This document shows positions 33,801 to 41,833 of a stretch of 64,000 bases of DNA, piece after piece. The notes under the pieces are model-generated. The model made no database searches. It was not told where the DNA came from and worked only from the letters and a program-made list of their open reading frames with translations. Positions within the stretch are counted from its first letter, which is position 1, and each line of letters starts with the position of its first letter. The translations under genes and the position numbers were made by a program. Location of the stretch: assembly GCA_026647215.1 (NCBI GenBank), contig JAPKHC010000001.1, positions 310,001-374,000 of the forward strand, written 5' to 3'. The DNA comes from F1-120-MAGs118 sp013360535. GTDB taxonomy: Bacteria; Planctomycetota; UBA1135; GCA-002686595.

Positions 33801-35198
33801 ATGAAGCTGCTCACCGCCCTCGCCGTCCTTGCCTTCAGTGCCGCAGGTTGCGCCTCGACGCCGGTTGCGACCGAACTCTCGGCACTCGACAAATTCAACG
33901 CGCAGTTCACGGGTCGCACGCTGCGCTTCGATTACCACCACACCGGCGACGCGAAGACCGAGCACGTGGCGCCCGTCGGCCTGCGCCTCGAGGGGGACTG
34001 GGCCGGGAGCCGCACCCAGCTCGTCGACGCCACGCAGTTCGGCAAGTACCTGTTCGAGGTCGTCGATCCCGCGAGTGGCAACGTGCTCTTTTCGCGCGGT
34101 TTTTGCTCGATCTTCGGCGAGTGGGAGACCACCGGCGAGGCGAAGCAGACCTGGCGCGCCTTCGAGGAGAGCCAGCGTTTCCCCGAGCCGCGCGCCGAGG
34201 TCGAGCTGCGCCTTCGCAAGCGCGCCGCCGACGGCAGCTTCGCTGCGCCGCTCTTCGCGCAGAAGTTCGACCCGAGGTCGCGTTTCGTCGACCGTGCGCC
34301 GCTGCGTGCGGGCGCGCGAGTCGTGCCGATCCACGAGAGCGGCCCGGCCGCCGAGCGGCTCGACTTGCTGGTGCTCGCCGAGGGTTACACCAAGGCCGAG
34401 GAACTGAAGTTCGAAGCCGATGCCAAGCGCCTCCTCAACGTGCGCGGCCTGTTCGTCGCCTCGCCGCAGTCGGGCATTCGCGACCCGCGTCGCGAAGTCT
34501 GGAGCGACAGCGCTTTTGGTGCTTCCTACAACGCCTTCGACAGCGACCGCTATGTGCTGACCTACCGCGACCGCGAGCTGCGTGAACTCGCCGCCGCCGC
34601 GCCCTACGACTTCCTCGTGATCCTGTTCAACGGCCGCAAGTACGGTGGCGGCGGCATCTACAACCTGTGGTCGACCTGCGCGTCCGACACGTCGGTCGCC
34701 GAGTACGTGTTCGTGCACGAGCTCGGCCACTCGCTCGGGGGCCTCGCCGACGAGTACTACAGCTCGCAGGTCAGCTACGAGGAATTCACGCCGCCGGGCA
34801 CCGAGCCGTGGGAGCCGAACGTCACGGCACTGCGCGAGCCGTGGAACCTGAAGTGGCGCGACCTTGTCCAGCCGGGGACGCCGCTCCCCACTCCGTGGGA
34901 GAAGGCGAACTACGACTCGGTCGACCAGGGGTTCCAGTCGCGCCGGGCGGAGCTCGGCAAGGGGCGTGACGACGCGGCGAACGAGGCGCTGTTCGCGGAG
35001 ATCAAGAGCGTCACGACGCCGCTCCTGCAGGCCGAGAAGTTCGCCGGTCGCGTCGGCGCGTTCGAGGGCGCGGCGTACGAGGCTCGCGGGCTCTATCGGC
35101 CGTCGGTGGACTGCATCATGTTCACGCGCAACCCGAAGACGTTCTGTGCGGTGTGCGAGCGGGCGGTGGATCGGGTCATTTCGATGTACTCACGTTGA
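33801..35198 (+). CDS. M64-family zinc peptidase lipoprotein
   Basis: This 465-residue protein begins with a lipoprotein signal (FSAAGC). An N-terminal beta domain (about residues 30-170) precedes the M64 peptidase domain: LDLLVLAEGYTKAE, NGRKYGGGGIYNLWST and the zinc site VHELGHSLGGLADEYY, with DCIMFT near the end. M64 peptidases include the IgA protease of Clostridium ramosum; here it is probably a general secreted peptidase. The preceding DPP-IV gene is divergent and the following 257 bases are a G-rich leader. Confidence 0.88.
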   Translation: MKLLTALAVLAFSAAGCASTPVATELSALDKFNAQFTGRTLRFDYHHTGDAKTEHVAPVGLRLEGDWAGSRTQLVDATQFGKYLFEVVDPASGNVLFSRGFCSIFGEWETTGEAKQTWRAFEESQRFPEPRAEVELRLRKRAADGSFAAPLFAQKFDPRSRFVDRAPLRAGARVVPIHESGPAAERLDLLVLAEGYTKAEELKFEADAKRLLNVRGLFVASPQSGIRDPRREVWSDSAFGASYNAFDSDRYVLTYRDRELRELAAAAPYDFLVILFNGRKYGGGGIYNLWSTCASDTSVAEYVFVHELGHSLGGLADEYYSSQVSYEEFTPPGTEPWEPNVTALREPWNLKWRDLVQPGTPLPTPWEKANYDSVDQGFQSRRAELGKGRDDAANEALFAEIKSVTTPLLQAEKFAGRVGAFEGAAYEARGLYRPSVDCIMFTRNPKTFCAVCERAVDRVISMYSR

Positions 35199-35455
35199 GC
35201 GGCGGACACGGAGGGCGGGAGGGAACGGAGGGAAGCGGAGGGCAACGTTGAGGTGCGGCGGGGGAGGCGTTGCCGTCGTGGATAGAGGCGGACGGGATCG
35301 GAGGGATGAAAGAGGGCGGAAGAGGGGAGATGGGGAGGCGGGCGAGGGTTGGGGGTGGGACGCGGAGGGGAGCGGCGGCGGCGCGCTACGCAGGTTCGGG
35401 GGCTGGCGGGCCGATGGGGGGGGAGCCAGACTGGTCGGCCCAAGAAACTCGCCCC
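35199..35455 (+). other. G-rich, purine-biased intergenic stretch with two G-quadruplex motifs
   Basis: The region between the M64 gene and fbp is dominated by G on the plus strand, with runs of three or more G throughout. Motif 1 at 35213-35232 has four G3 runs with loops of 1, 1 and 6; motif 2 at 35346-35370 has four G3-4 runs. It contains no convincing gene. It covers the promoter and leader of fbp. Confidence 0.55.
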
Positions 35456-36472
35456 ATGAGCACCCAAAACACGTTCCTGAAGGAGCTCGACGAGCGCAGC
35501 TCCGACAACCTGTTCACGCTGCAGTCCCACATCCTCGCGGAGCAGTCGAAGCATCCGGGTTCCACGGGCACGTTCTCGTGGATCCTGTCGGCGATGAGCC
35601 TGTCGGCCAAGGTGATCGCGTCGAAGCTGCGGCGCGCGCGGCTCGATGACGTGCTCGGCGCGCTCGGCACGGACAACGTGCAGGGCGAGCGCCAGCAGAA
35701 GCTCGACGTGATCGCGAACGAGACGCTGCTGCGGTGCCTCGGACGCCGCAAGGGCGTGGCGATCGTGGCCTCGGAAGAGAACGAAGAGCCGATCCTGCTG
35801 CGCGACAACGCCGAAGCCGAAGGCGGCTATTGCGTGCTGTTCGACCCGCTCGACGGCTCGTCAAACCTCGACGTCTGCGGTGGCGTCGGCACGATCTTCT
35901 CGATCCTCCAGCATCCGTCCCCGGCGGCGACGGCCGACGAGGCCATGCTGCAGCCCGGCTCGCGCCAGCTCGTGGCGGGGTACATCCTGTTCGGCTCGTC
36001 GACGGTGTTCGTGCTCACGACCGGCAACGGCGTGTCGATGTTCGTGCTCGACCCGATGATCGGCGCCTTCCTGCGCGTCGAGAACGACCTGCGCATCCCC
36101 TCGAAGGGCAAGATCTACTCGCTCAACGAAGGCAACCGGCCGACGTTCCCCGAGGGCTACCAGCGCTACCTCGACTGGGCGCAGCACAACGGCTACTCGA
36201 GCCGCTACGCCGGCGCGATGGTCGCCGACGTGCACCGCACGCTCCTCAAGGGCGGCGTTTTCCTCTATCCGCCGACCGCGAAGGCGCCCAACGGCAAGCT
36301 GCGCCTGATGTACGAGGCGAACCCGATGGCGTTCCTCGTCGAACAGGCCGGCGGCAAGGCCTTCGCGGGCAAGGAGCGCCTGCTCGACGTGCAGCCCAAG
36401 ACGCTGCACCAGCGCACGACGGTCATCCTCGGCAGCCCCGAGGAAGTCGACCACGTGCTGCGGCACCTGTAG
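35456..36472 (+). CDS. fbp: Class I fructose-1,6-bisphosphatase
   Basis: This 338-residue enzyme removes the 1-phosphate from fructose 1,6-bisphosphate in gluconeogenesis. The class I signature is VLFDPLDGSSNLDVCGGVGT (metal-binding Asp residues), with VIANETLLRCL and ASEENEEPI before it, GKIYSLNEGN in the middle and RLMYEANPMAFLVEQAGGKA near the end. Its length matches the family (about 330). The ATG at 35456 starts the conserved N-terminus; upstream in-frame codons are G-rich leader. Confidence 0.93.
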   Translation: MSTQNTFLKELDERSSDNLFTLQSHILAEQSKHPGSTGTFSWILSAMSLSAKVIASKLRRARLDDVLGALGTDNVQGERQQKLDVIANETLLRCLGRRKGVAIVASEENEEPILLRDNAEAEGGYCVLFDPLDGSSNLDVCGGVGTIFSILQHPSPAATADEAMLQPGSRQLVAGYILFGSSTVFVLTTGNGVSMFVLDPMIGAFLRVENDLRIPSKGKIYSLNEGNRPTFPEGYQRYLDWAQHNGYSSRYAGAMVADVHRTLLKGGVFLYPPTAKAPNGKLRLMYEANPMAFLVEQAGGKAFAGKERLLDVQPKTLHQRTTVILGSPEEVDHVLRHL

Positions 36473-36510
36473 GGGAGCCTGCGAGCCTCGTGGCGGCGTA
36501 GCATGCCGCC

Positions 36511-37593
36511 ATGACGAGCCTCGCTGCCCTCGCGTTCGCGTTCCTGTCGACGGTCCAGTCCGGTGAGCTGCGCCCGGAGTGGAAGGAGCTGAAGTTCAGC
36601 GACGGCAGCTCGTTTCGTTACGTCGTCGTCCGCACTCCGGCGCCGGAAGGCGCGGCGTTCCGTCCAGTCGTCGTGCTTCCAGCCGAAAGCGGTGACAAGG
36701 CCCTCGAGACTGCGGCTGTCGCCGTCGCGCGCGCCGCCGGACCCGCGACGGTGGCGATCGTTCCGGCCGTTCCTGACACGACGTACCTCGCCAGTCGCGT
36801 GGCCGTGATCGTGGAGGACGCAAACGGCCGGGGCGTCGGAGGCCGCCCTTTGATCGTCGCCGAGGGCGCGGAAGCCCGAAGCGCGCTGTCGGCCTTGGCG
36901 TGGGATCCCGAGGGGTTCGCCGGAGCGTTGTTGCTCGCGCCGCCGGTGCTCGCGACGGAGCAGCTCGACAGCGTCGCGAGAGTCGCTCTGACCCCGATGG
37001 CGCTCGTTCGTGGCCGCGACGATGACAGCGCCGGAGCGCTGGCGATTCTCGAACAGCGGCTGGAACAGGGCGCCGAGACGCAGCTCGACTTCGCCTCGAC
37101 CTGCGAGCACGCCTCGATCGCTTGCAACGAGGGCTACCTCGGGCGGCGGCTGAGCGCGTTCCTGGCGGCCGAAGAGCGCCGTTTTGCAGCCGAAACCGCC
37201 GTCCGGGCCGTGCTCGACCGCTTCCACGGCGCCGCCGCGAAAGCCGACGGGAAGGAGTACTTCGCCTGCCTCGCGCCGGACGCGATCTTCATCGGCACCG
37301 ACGCGAGCGAGCGCTGGACCGTGCCGCAGTTCCGCGCCTTCTGCGAGCCGTACTTCTCCAAGGGCAAGGGCTGGACCTACACCGCTTCCGAGCGCCACGT
37401 CTACCTCGCGCCCGACCTGCGCTCGGCCTGGTTCGACGAGAGCCTGGACAACGAAAGCTACGGAAAAGTGCGGGGTTCCGGCGTGTTGCGGCTCGACGGC
37501 GAGCGCTGGCGGATCACGCAGTACGTGCTCTCGATCCCGGTTCCCAACGAGCTCGCCAAGGACCTGGTGCAGCGCATCCGCGAGCGCCGCTGA
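36511..37593 (+). CDS. Exported protein with hydrolase-like N-terminal half and SnoaL/DUF4440-like C-terminal domain
   Basis: This 360-residue protein has a short signal peptide (about residues 1-17). Residues 25-230 resemble an alpha/beta-hydrolase scaffold in which no clear catalytic triad could be assigned. Residues 235-350 form an NTF2/SnoaL-like domain: AVLDRFHGAAAKADGKEYFACLAPDAIFIGTD, KGWTYTASERHVYL and GVLRLDGERWRITQYVL, typical of DUF4440/SnoaL_3 proteins. The function is unknown; the periplasm is the likely location. It follows fbp by 38 bases on the same strand. Confidence 0.65.
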   Translation: MTSLAALAFAFLSTVQSGELRPEWKELKFSDGSSFRYVVVRTPAPEGAAFRPVVVLPAESGDKALETAAVAVARAAGPATVAIVPAVPDTTYLASRVAVIVEDANGRGVGGRPLIVAEGAEARSALSALAWDPEGFAGALLLAPPVLATEQLDSVARVALTPMALVRGRDDDSAGALAILEQRLEQGAETQLDFASTCEHASIACNEGYLGRRLSAFLAAEERRFAAETAVRAVLDRFHGAAAKADGKEYFACLAPDAIFIGTDASERWTVPQFRAFCEPYFSKGKGWTYTASERHVYLAPDLRSAWFDESLDNESYGKVRGSGVLRLDGERWRITQYVLSIPVPNELAKDLVQRIRERR

Positions 37594-37659
37594 CGCGCTC
37601 GACGGGGTCCGCCAGGGCCGGTTTCCTCGGGGTTTTTTGCCCTGGCCGGCGTCGAGCGC

Positions 37660-37687
37660 CGAAAACCTCGGGTTTTTCGCGATTTTT
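37660..37687 (+). terminator. Possible intrinsic terminator upstream of the HU gene
   Basis: An imperfect stem (CGAAAACC with GGTTTTTCG, one bulged T) is followed by GATTTTT. It lies 66 bases after the SnoaL-like gene and would insulate the HU gene from upstream transcription. Confidence 0.35.
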
Positions 37688-37785
37688 GGGTGAACTGCCT
37701 CTGGAAGTGGGGGTGCGCTTTCTCTACAAGCAAGGCCATCGCGGTTCTCACGCCGCAAAAACCCCTGGAAACGTAGGAGAATTCG

Positions 37786-38136
37786 ATGGCTGCCAAGACT
37801 CCCGCCGCTAAGCCGGCCAAGATCACCCCCGCCAGCAAGGTCCGCACGAAGGGCGAGATCTACAACGCGATCGCCGGCGCTTCGATGCTGTCGCGCAAGC
37901 AGGTCGTCAGCGTGTTCAACGCCTTCTCGGACCTGATCGCCGCCGACCTGGGCAAGAAGGGCCCCGGCGTCACGCAGGTCCCCGGCCTGATGAAGGTCAC
38001 CGTCGTCCGCAAGCCGGCGACCAAGGCTCGCAAGGGCATCAACCCCTTCACCGGCCAGGAGACGATGTTCAAGGCGAAGCCCGCCCGCAACGTCGTCAAG
38101 GTCCGCGCGATGAAGAACCTGAAGTCGATGGTCTGA
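37786..38136 (+). CDS. HU-like histone-like DNA-binding protein with basic N-terminal tail
   Basis: This 116-residue protein has an Ala/Lys/Pro-rich tail (MAAKTPAAKPAK, about 20 residues) followed by an HU/IHF-type fold: KGEIYNAIAGASMLSRKQVVSVF, then the DNA-binding arm region KGINPFTGQETMFKAKPARNVVKVR. The arm motif differs from the usual RNPxTG, reading INPFTG. It should bend and compact DNA. The start has a strong AGGAG at 37775-37779, 6 bases from the ATG, and a strong terminator follows, both signs of high expression from its own transcript. Confidence 0.85.
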   Translation: MAAKTPAAKPAKITPASKVRTKGEIYNAIAGASMLSRKQVVSVFNAFSDLIAADLGKKGPGVTQVPGLMKVTVVRKPATKARKGINPFTGQETMFKAKPARNVVKVRAMKNLKSMV

Positions 38137-38206
38137 TTCGAGACCGTCGGCCGCTTCGGCTGGCGGGCGGACTCGTTCCGCCCTGCAGTTCGAAGTCCGA
38201 TTCGTT

Positions 38207-38258
38207 CAACCCCACGGTGGAGCGCTCGCGCGGTCCATCGTGGGGTTGTCGTTTGTCC
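38207..38258 (+). terminator. Strong intrinsic terminator of the HU gene
   Basis: A 14-bp stem (38207-38220 with 38235-38248, one G-U pair) has a 14-base loop and is followed by TCGTTTGTCC. It starts about 70 bases after the HU stop and ends 41 bases before the stop of the convergent membrane-protein gene, so it may serve both strands. Confidence 0.75.
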
Positions 38259-38298
38259 AGTCGGGCGTCTTGCCGTGAATCCCGGCGATTTTCGGGGC

Positions 38299-38706
38299 TC
38301 AGGGACGGGCGGTGGGGCTATCGCCAGCCTTTGCCGTCGGCGTCGTCGCGATCAGCGCACTGACCGCGAGCGTCCACGTCGGAAACATGCCGAGCACCGG
38401 AACGGCCTCGACCACCAGCACCGGCAGCAGCGCCCAGCGCCAGCCCATCACCGCGAACAGCGCGAACGCCGTCAGTCCGTCGAGGGTCCACTGGATCGGT
38501 GGTGCGAGCTCGGCCGGAATCGAGATCGCGTCGGACAGCGCGGCGATCGCGAAGGCGAGGATCTTGCGGCGTCGTGTGATGCCGTTCGTGGTGAGCTCCG
38601 CGGCCGCATGGGTCGTCGCCATTCGCGCCACGGACTGCGACGGACTCTCGGGCCCGGCCTGCGGCGCGGGAACAGGGGACGCGGCCTGCGGACTTCGCTC
38701 GTCCAT
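38299..38706 (-). CDS. Small membrane protein of unknown function
   Basis: This 135-residue protein has a Pro/Ser/Ala-rich N-terminal 30 residues and two to three membrane segments: KILAFAIAALSDAISI, QWTLDGLTAFALFAVMGW and ALLPVLVVEAVPVLGMFPTW. A charged RRRK precedes the first span, consistent with a cytoplasmic N-terminus. I cannot name a family. It is divergent from the VOC protein gene (72 bases). An ATG five codons upstream, at 38721, is possible. Confidence 0.55.
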   Translation of the reverse strand: MDERSPQAASPVPAPQAGPESPSQSVARMATTHAAAELTTNGITRRRKILAFAIAALSDAISIPAELAPPIQWTLDGLTAFALFAVMGWRWALLPVLVVEAVPVLGMFPTWTLAVSALIATTPTAKAGDSPTARP

Positions 38707-38778
38707 CGATGGGGCTAGCATAGGCCGCGCGCACGGCGCTCCCTACCCCCTGCCGCCACTCCCAGCGAGAGCCCCGAG

Positions 38779-39207
38779 ATGAACAACTCCCACGACGACG
38801 TCGGTTCGGTCTTCCCCTCCGTCTACTACGACGACGCCGCGAGGGAAATCGAGTTCCTCGTGCGCGCCTTCGGCTTCCGGCGCCGCCTGGTCGTGCCCGG
38901 TGAGCACGGCACCGTGCGCCACTCCGAGCTCACGTTCGGTCGCGCCGTCATCATGGTCGCCGACGCGCACTCCGAGTTCGGTGGGCGCGGCCCGAAATCG
39001 CTCGGCGGCACGAGCGGGGGCCTGAGCCTGTACCTCGCCGACGCCGAAGTCGACGCCCACTGCGCTCGCGCCCGCGCCGCCGGCGCCGAGATCCTGCGCG
39101 AGCCCCAGGACGAGCCCTACGGTGGCCGCGGCTACATGGCCCGCGACCCCGGCGGCCACTGGTGGTACTTCGGCAGCTACGTCCCCGGCGAGCACTGGAC
39201 CGAGTGA
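38779..39207 (+). CDS. VOC/glyoxalase-superfamily protein (PhnB-like)
   Basis: This 142-residue protein has the paired beta-alpha-beta units of the vicinal oxygen chelate fold: FPSVYYDDAAREIEFLVRAFGF, then GGLSLYLADAEVDAHCARARAAGA, and the closing RGYMARDPGGHWWYFGSY. It resembles PhnB-like members that often lack full metal ligands. The function could be a dioxygenase- or lyase-like activity or small-molecule binding; no substrate clue is nearby. Confidence 0.78.
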   Translation: MNNSHDDVGSVFPSVYYDDAAREIEFLVRAFGFRRRLVVPGEHGTVRHSELTFGRAVIMVADAHSEFGGRGPKSLGGTSGGLSLYLADAEVDAHCARARAAGAEILREPQDEPYGGRGYMARDPGGHWWYFGSYVPGEHWTE

Positions 39208-39263
39208 CGGAGCCGCCGCACCGGCGACCCTGCGGGGCCCGGTGCGGTCGCCGCTCCTTCGTC

Positions 39264-39500
39264 TCAGCGCAGGTCCGAGAGCTTCGCGCCGAAGTTGATG
39301 TGCAGCACGTTGCGGCCGAGCGCGAGCGCGGGCACCGACTTCACGCCGAGCTTCTCCGCCTCGCCGATCCGGCCCTTGTCCTGGCCGAGGTGCACGACCT
39401 CGACGTCGAACCTCGTGCGATCGAGCGCGTGCACGAGCGAGCGCTCGGCGTCGACGCACACGGGGCAGCCAGCGTGGAAAAACAGAGCACGTTCCTTCAT
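39264..39500 (-). CDS. Small glutaredoxin/thioredoxin-like CPVC protein
   Basis: This 78-residue protein has a single thioredoxin-fold with FFHAGCPVCVDAERSL at its start (redox CPVC) and KLGVKSVPALAL carrying the cis-Pro. It fits small thioredoxin-like or glutaredoxin-like reductases. It faces the HxlR regulator gene with 111 bases between starts, so that regulator may control it. Confidence 0.8.
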   Translation of the reverse strand: MKERALFFHAGCPVCVDAERSLVHALDRTRFDVEVVHLGQDKGRIGEAEKLGVKSVPALALGRNVLHINFGAKLSDLR

Positions 39501-39611
39501 GTCCTTGGGTCTCCTGGGGCAGGTCTCGCGCGCCCGACGTGGGCGACGCAGGCGACCGTAGACCGCCGGGTTCCACCGGCCAAGAACGCACCTTTTGGTA
39601 AGGTCCCCGCG

Positions 39612-39956
39612 ATGGTTCCGGAGAAGTCGGTCGCGGTGCGGGGCGAGGTCGACGTCGGGCGGCTCGTCGAGGACGTCGTCGGCTGCAAGTGGTCGATGCG
39701 CCTGCTCGAGCTCGTCGCGGGCGGGACCTCGCGCCCCAGCCAGCTCCAGCGCGCCTGCCCCGGACTCTCGACGAAGGTGATGAACCAGCGCCTGACGAAG
39801 CTGCGCCGGCTGGGCATCCTGCAGCGCACCGTGCGCGGCACGAAGCCGCCGCTCTCGGTCAGCTACACGCTCACTCCGCTCGGCGAGCGCTTCTCGCGCG
39901 TGGTCGACGAGGTCAAGAGCCTGCAGCGCTGGGTCGACGAGTCGAACGCGGGCTGA
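39612..39956 (+). CDS. HxlR-family winged-helix transcriptional regulator
   Basis: This 114-residue protein has the HxlR pattern: VGCKWSMRLLELVAGGTSRPSQL with the early Cys, LSTKVMNQRLTKLRRLGIL as the recognition helix and VSYTLTPLGE in the wing. Many HxlR proteins sense redox or aldehyde stress through the N-terminal Cys. Divergence from the CPVC thioredoxin-like gene suggests a local target, which is inference. Confidence 0.88.
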   Translation: MVPEKSVAVRGEVDVGRLVEDVVGCKWSMRLLELVAGGTSRPSQLQRACPGLSTKVMNQRLTKLRRLGILQRTVRGTKPPLSVSYTLTPLGERFSRVVDEVKSLQRWVDESNAG

Positions 39957-39981
39957 CCCTCGCCGCCCCGCGCGCAGTCGT

Positions 39982-41142
39982 TCAGGGCAGGAAGGCCTTG
40001 CGGTTCTCGAGCTTGCGGGGGAGGTACTCCTCGATCACGAAGTTGAGGCCCCATTTGGCGAGGGCCTGTTGTTCGGCGCGCACGCCCATCTTGAGCAGCG
40101 ACTCGATGGCCTTGATCCACGGCTTGTGGGCCATGAAGAAGGGGTCGTTCTTGAGCGCGTCCTTGGCGCGCTTGATGTCGACGTCTTGCAGCTTGTGGGT
40201 CGCGTCCTGCAGCTTGAAGTCGATGATGTCCTGCGGCGTGACGCCGAGGAATTGCGCCTGGGGCACGCAGAAGAAGCGGTTGATGTGCGCGGCGTTGCCC
40301 GAGCCGACTTTCAGGGTGCGGTAGATGTTGGCGATGCCGTACGGGTCGCAGTCGACGAAGGCGTAGACGGGGATCTTCTTGTCGTCGGCGAGCCGCCGCA
40401 CGAAGCGGCGCGTGGCGCGCGTGGGGACGCCGGCGGTCTCGATCAGGATGCAGTTCTCGGTCTTCCAGAACTTGTGGTTGTTCAGGCGCTGGAACATGCC
40501 GCCCGTCTCGATCGCGAGGATGAACTTCGCCTTGGTCTCGAACTTCAGGTGCTCGACCGAGTGGGGGATCGAGTAGGAGCCCGAGCCGAAGTTGGTGCAG
40601 TCGATCTCGATCGGCTTGCCGGTCTCGCTGTCGACGTCGATGACGGTCAGCGTGCCCGCGACGGAGCCGCCGTGCTCCTCGGGGTAGTAGCGCAGCTGCT
40701 CGCGCGCGAGGCCGTCGAGCGACGCGAGCGCCTCGATGTCGTCGAGCACCGTGTCGGACTCGGGCTGGTCGTTGAACTTGGCCTCGCCCCAGTTCTTCGA
40801 GACGTAGTAGGCCTCACGCTTGGTGGCGAAGTCGTTGTTCTCGACCATCTCCTTGCTGATCGCCATCAGCCGCAGCGTCTGCGCGAAGGTCTTGACGGTG
40901 TTGACCGTCAGCGCGCGCGCCTTGCGGTTCTTGCCGAGCTCGAAGTAGCCGATCTTCGTGTCGTACTTGACGTTGCCGAGGCTGCGCTCGGGGAACCGCA
41001 GCTCGGGCAGCACACGCTTGTCGATCGAGGTCCGCACGCGCTCGGCGGTCTCGAGGATCAGCTTGAGGGTCTTCTTGTCGAGCGCATCGAGCTCGCGCGG
41101 CGCGCGCGCGGTCGGCTTCCTGGGCTTCTTCTCGTCGGCCAT
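39982..41142 (-). CDS. top6A: DNA topoisomerase VI subunit A (Spo11-type)
   Basis: This 386-residue protein is the cleavage subunit of type IIB topoisomerase VI. The catalytic Tyr is in KREAYYVSKNW (Tyr112 or Tyr113) of the winged-helix domain. The Toprim domain supplies Glu212 in LAIETGGMFQRL and Asp264/Asp266 in FVDCDPYGIANIYRTLK. The N-terminal 20 residues are basic. The partner ATPase subunit is encoded 4 kb away (45190-46995) on the same strand. Topo VI is mainly archaeal and plant; bacterial occurrences are sporadic. Both subunits appear complete. Confidence 0.93.
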   Translation of the reverse strand: MADEKKPRKPTARAPRELDALDKKTLKLILETAERVRTSIDKRVLPELRFPERSLGNVKYDTKIGYFELGKNRKARALTVNTVKTFAQTLRLMAISKEMVENNDFATKREAYYVSKNWGEAKFNDQPESDTVLDDIEALASLDGLAREQLRYYPEEHGGSVAGTLTVIDVDSETGKPIEIDCTNFGSGSYSIPHSVEHLKFETKAKFILAIETGGMFQRLNNHKFWKTENCILIETAGVPTRATRRFVRRLADDKKIPVYAFVDCDPYGIANIYRTLKVGSGNAAHINRFFCVPQAQFLGVTPQDIIDFKLQDATHKLQDVDIKRAKDALKNDPFFMAHKPWIKAIESLLKMGVRAEQQALAKWGLNFVIEEYLPRKLENRKAFLP

Positions 41143-41218
41143 GCCACGCTTCTACCAAGCGCGAAGGCCCGATTCCACGCGGGATTTCGGGCCTTCGGGA
41201 CGGTCGGAGGAGGCGCAG

Positions 41219-41833
41219 CTACTTCTTGCGCGCGTACTCGAACTCGAGCACCTTCGTGTTGCTCTCGCCGATCATCATGTCGTGCACCTCGAGCGTGAAC
41301 TTGTCCTGCCCGAAGCCGCGCAGGATGTAGCGCACCTGCTTGTCCTGCTCGGGCGTCATCGGCTCGTCGATCGTGCCCCACAGGATCAGGTTGTCGCCGG
41401 ACTGGTCGAAGTGCCCGAACGCGCTGGCGATCGAGGTCTGGAGGCTGTCGACGCGGGTCGAGACGTAGCGCTCCTTGAAGTTGTCGTAGCCGAGGATCGA
41501 CAGGCCCTTCGTCGGCATGCCCATCATCGGAATCGACCAGTGCTCCTGCAGCCACTTGCCCTCGGCGAACCAGGTCACTTCCGACGTGCCCTTGCTCACC
41601 ATCGGCTCCTGACCAGGCCCCATCCACATGCGCATCGTCAGCTCCCAGGAACCCAGGAACTCGTTCAGCCGCTCGTGCGCCGGGCCGGGCTTCATCGTCG
41701 CCATCCAGCGCGCCATGCCGCCGTCGGGGTCCTTCGGCACGGGGTGAGTGAAGCGCTTGCCGTTCTGGGTGAGCGCGGCTCCGGTGGCGACGGCGGCGAG
41801 GGCGAGCGTGGCGAGCAAGTGGGCGGACTTCAT
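41219..41833 (-). CDS. Exported DUF1579-family protein
   Basis: This 204-residue protein has a signal peptide (about residues 1-22). The rest matches DUF1579: HERLNEFLGSWELTMRMWMGPGQEP, GKWLQEHWS, GLSILGYDNFKERYVSTRVDSL and a final TLEVHDMMIGES strand, a calycin-like beta barrel of unknown role. Its ATG overlaps the stop of the BlaR1-like gene (ATGA), making it the third gene of the blaI operon, so a sensed envelope stress may induce it. Confidence 0.85.
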   Translation of the reverse strand: MKSAHLLATLALAAVATGAALTQNGKRFTHPVPKDPDGGMARWMATMKPGPAHERLNEFLGSWELTMRMWMGPGQEPMVSKGTSEVTWFAEGKWLQEHWSIPMMGMPTKGLSILGYDNFKERYVSTRVDSLQTSIASAFGHFDQSGDNLILWGTIDEPMTPEQDKQVRYILRGFGQDKFTLEVHDMMIGESNTKVLEFEYARKK

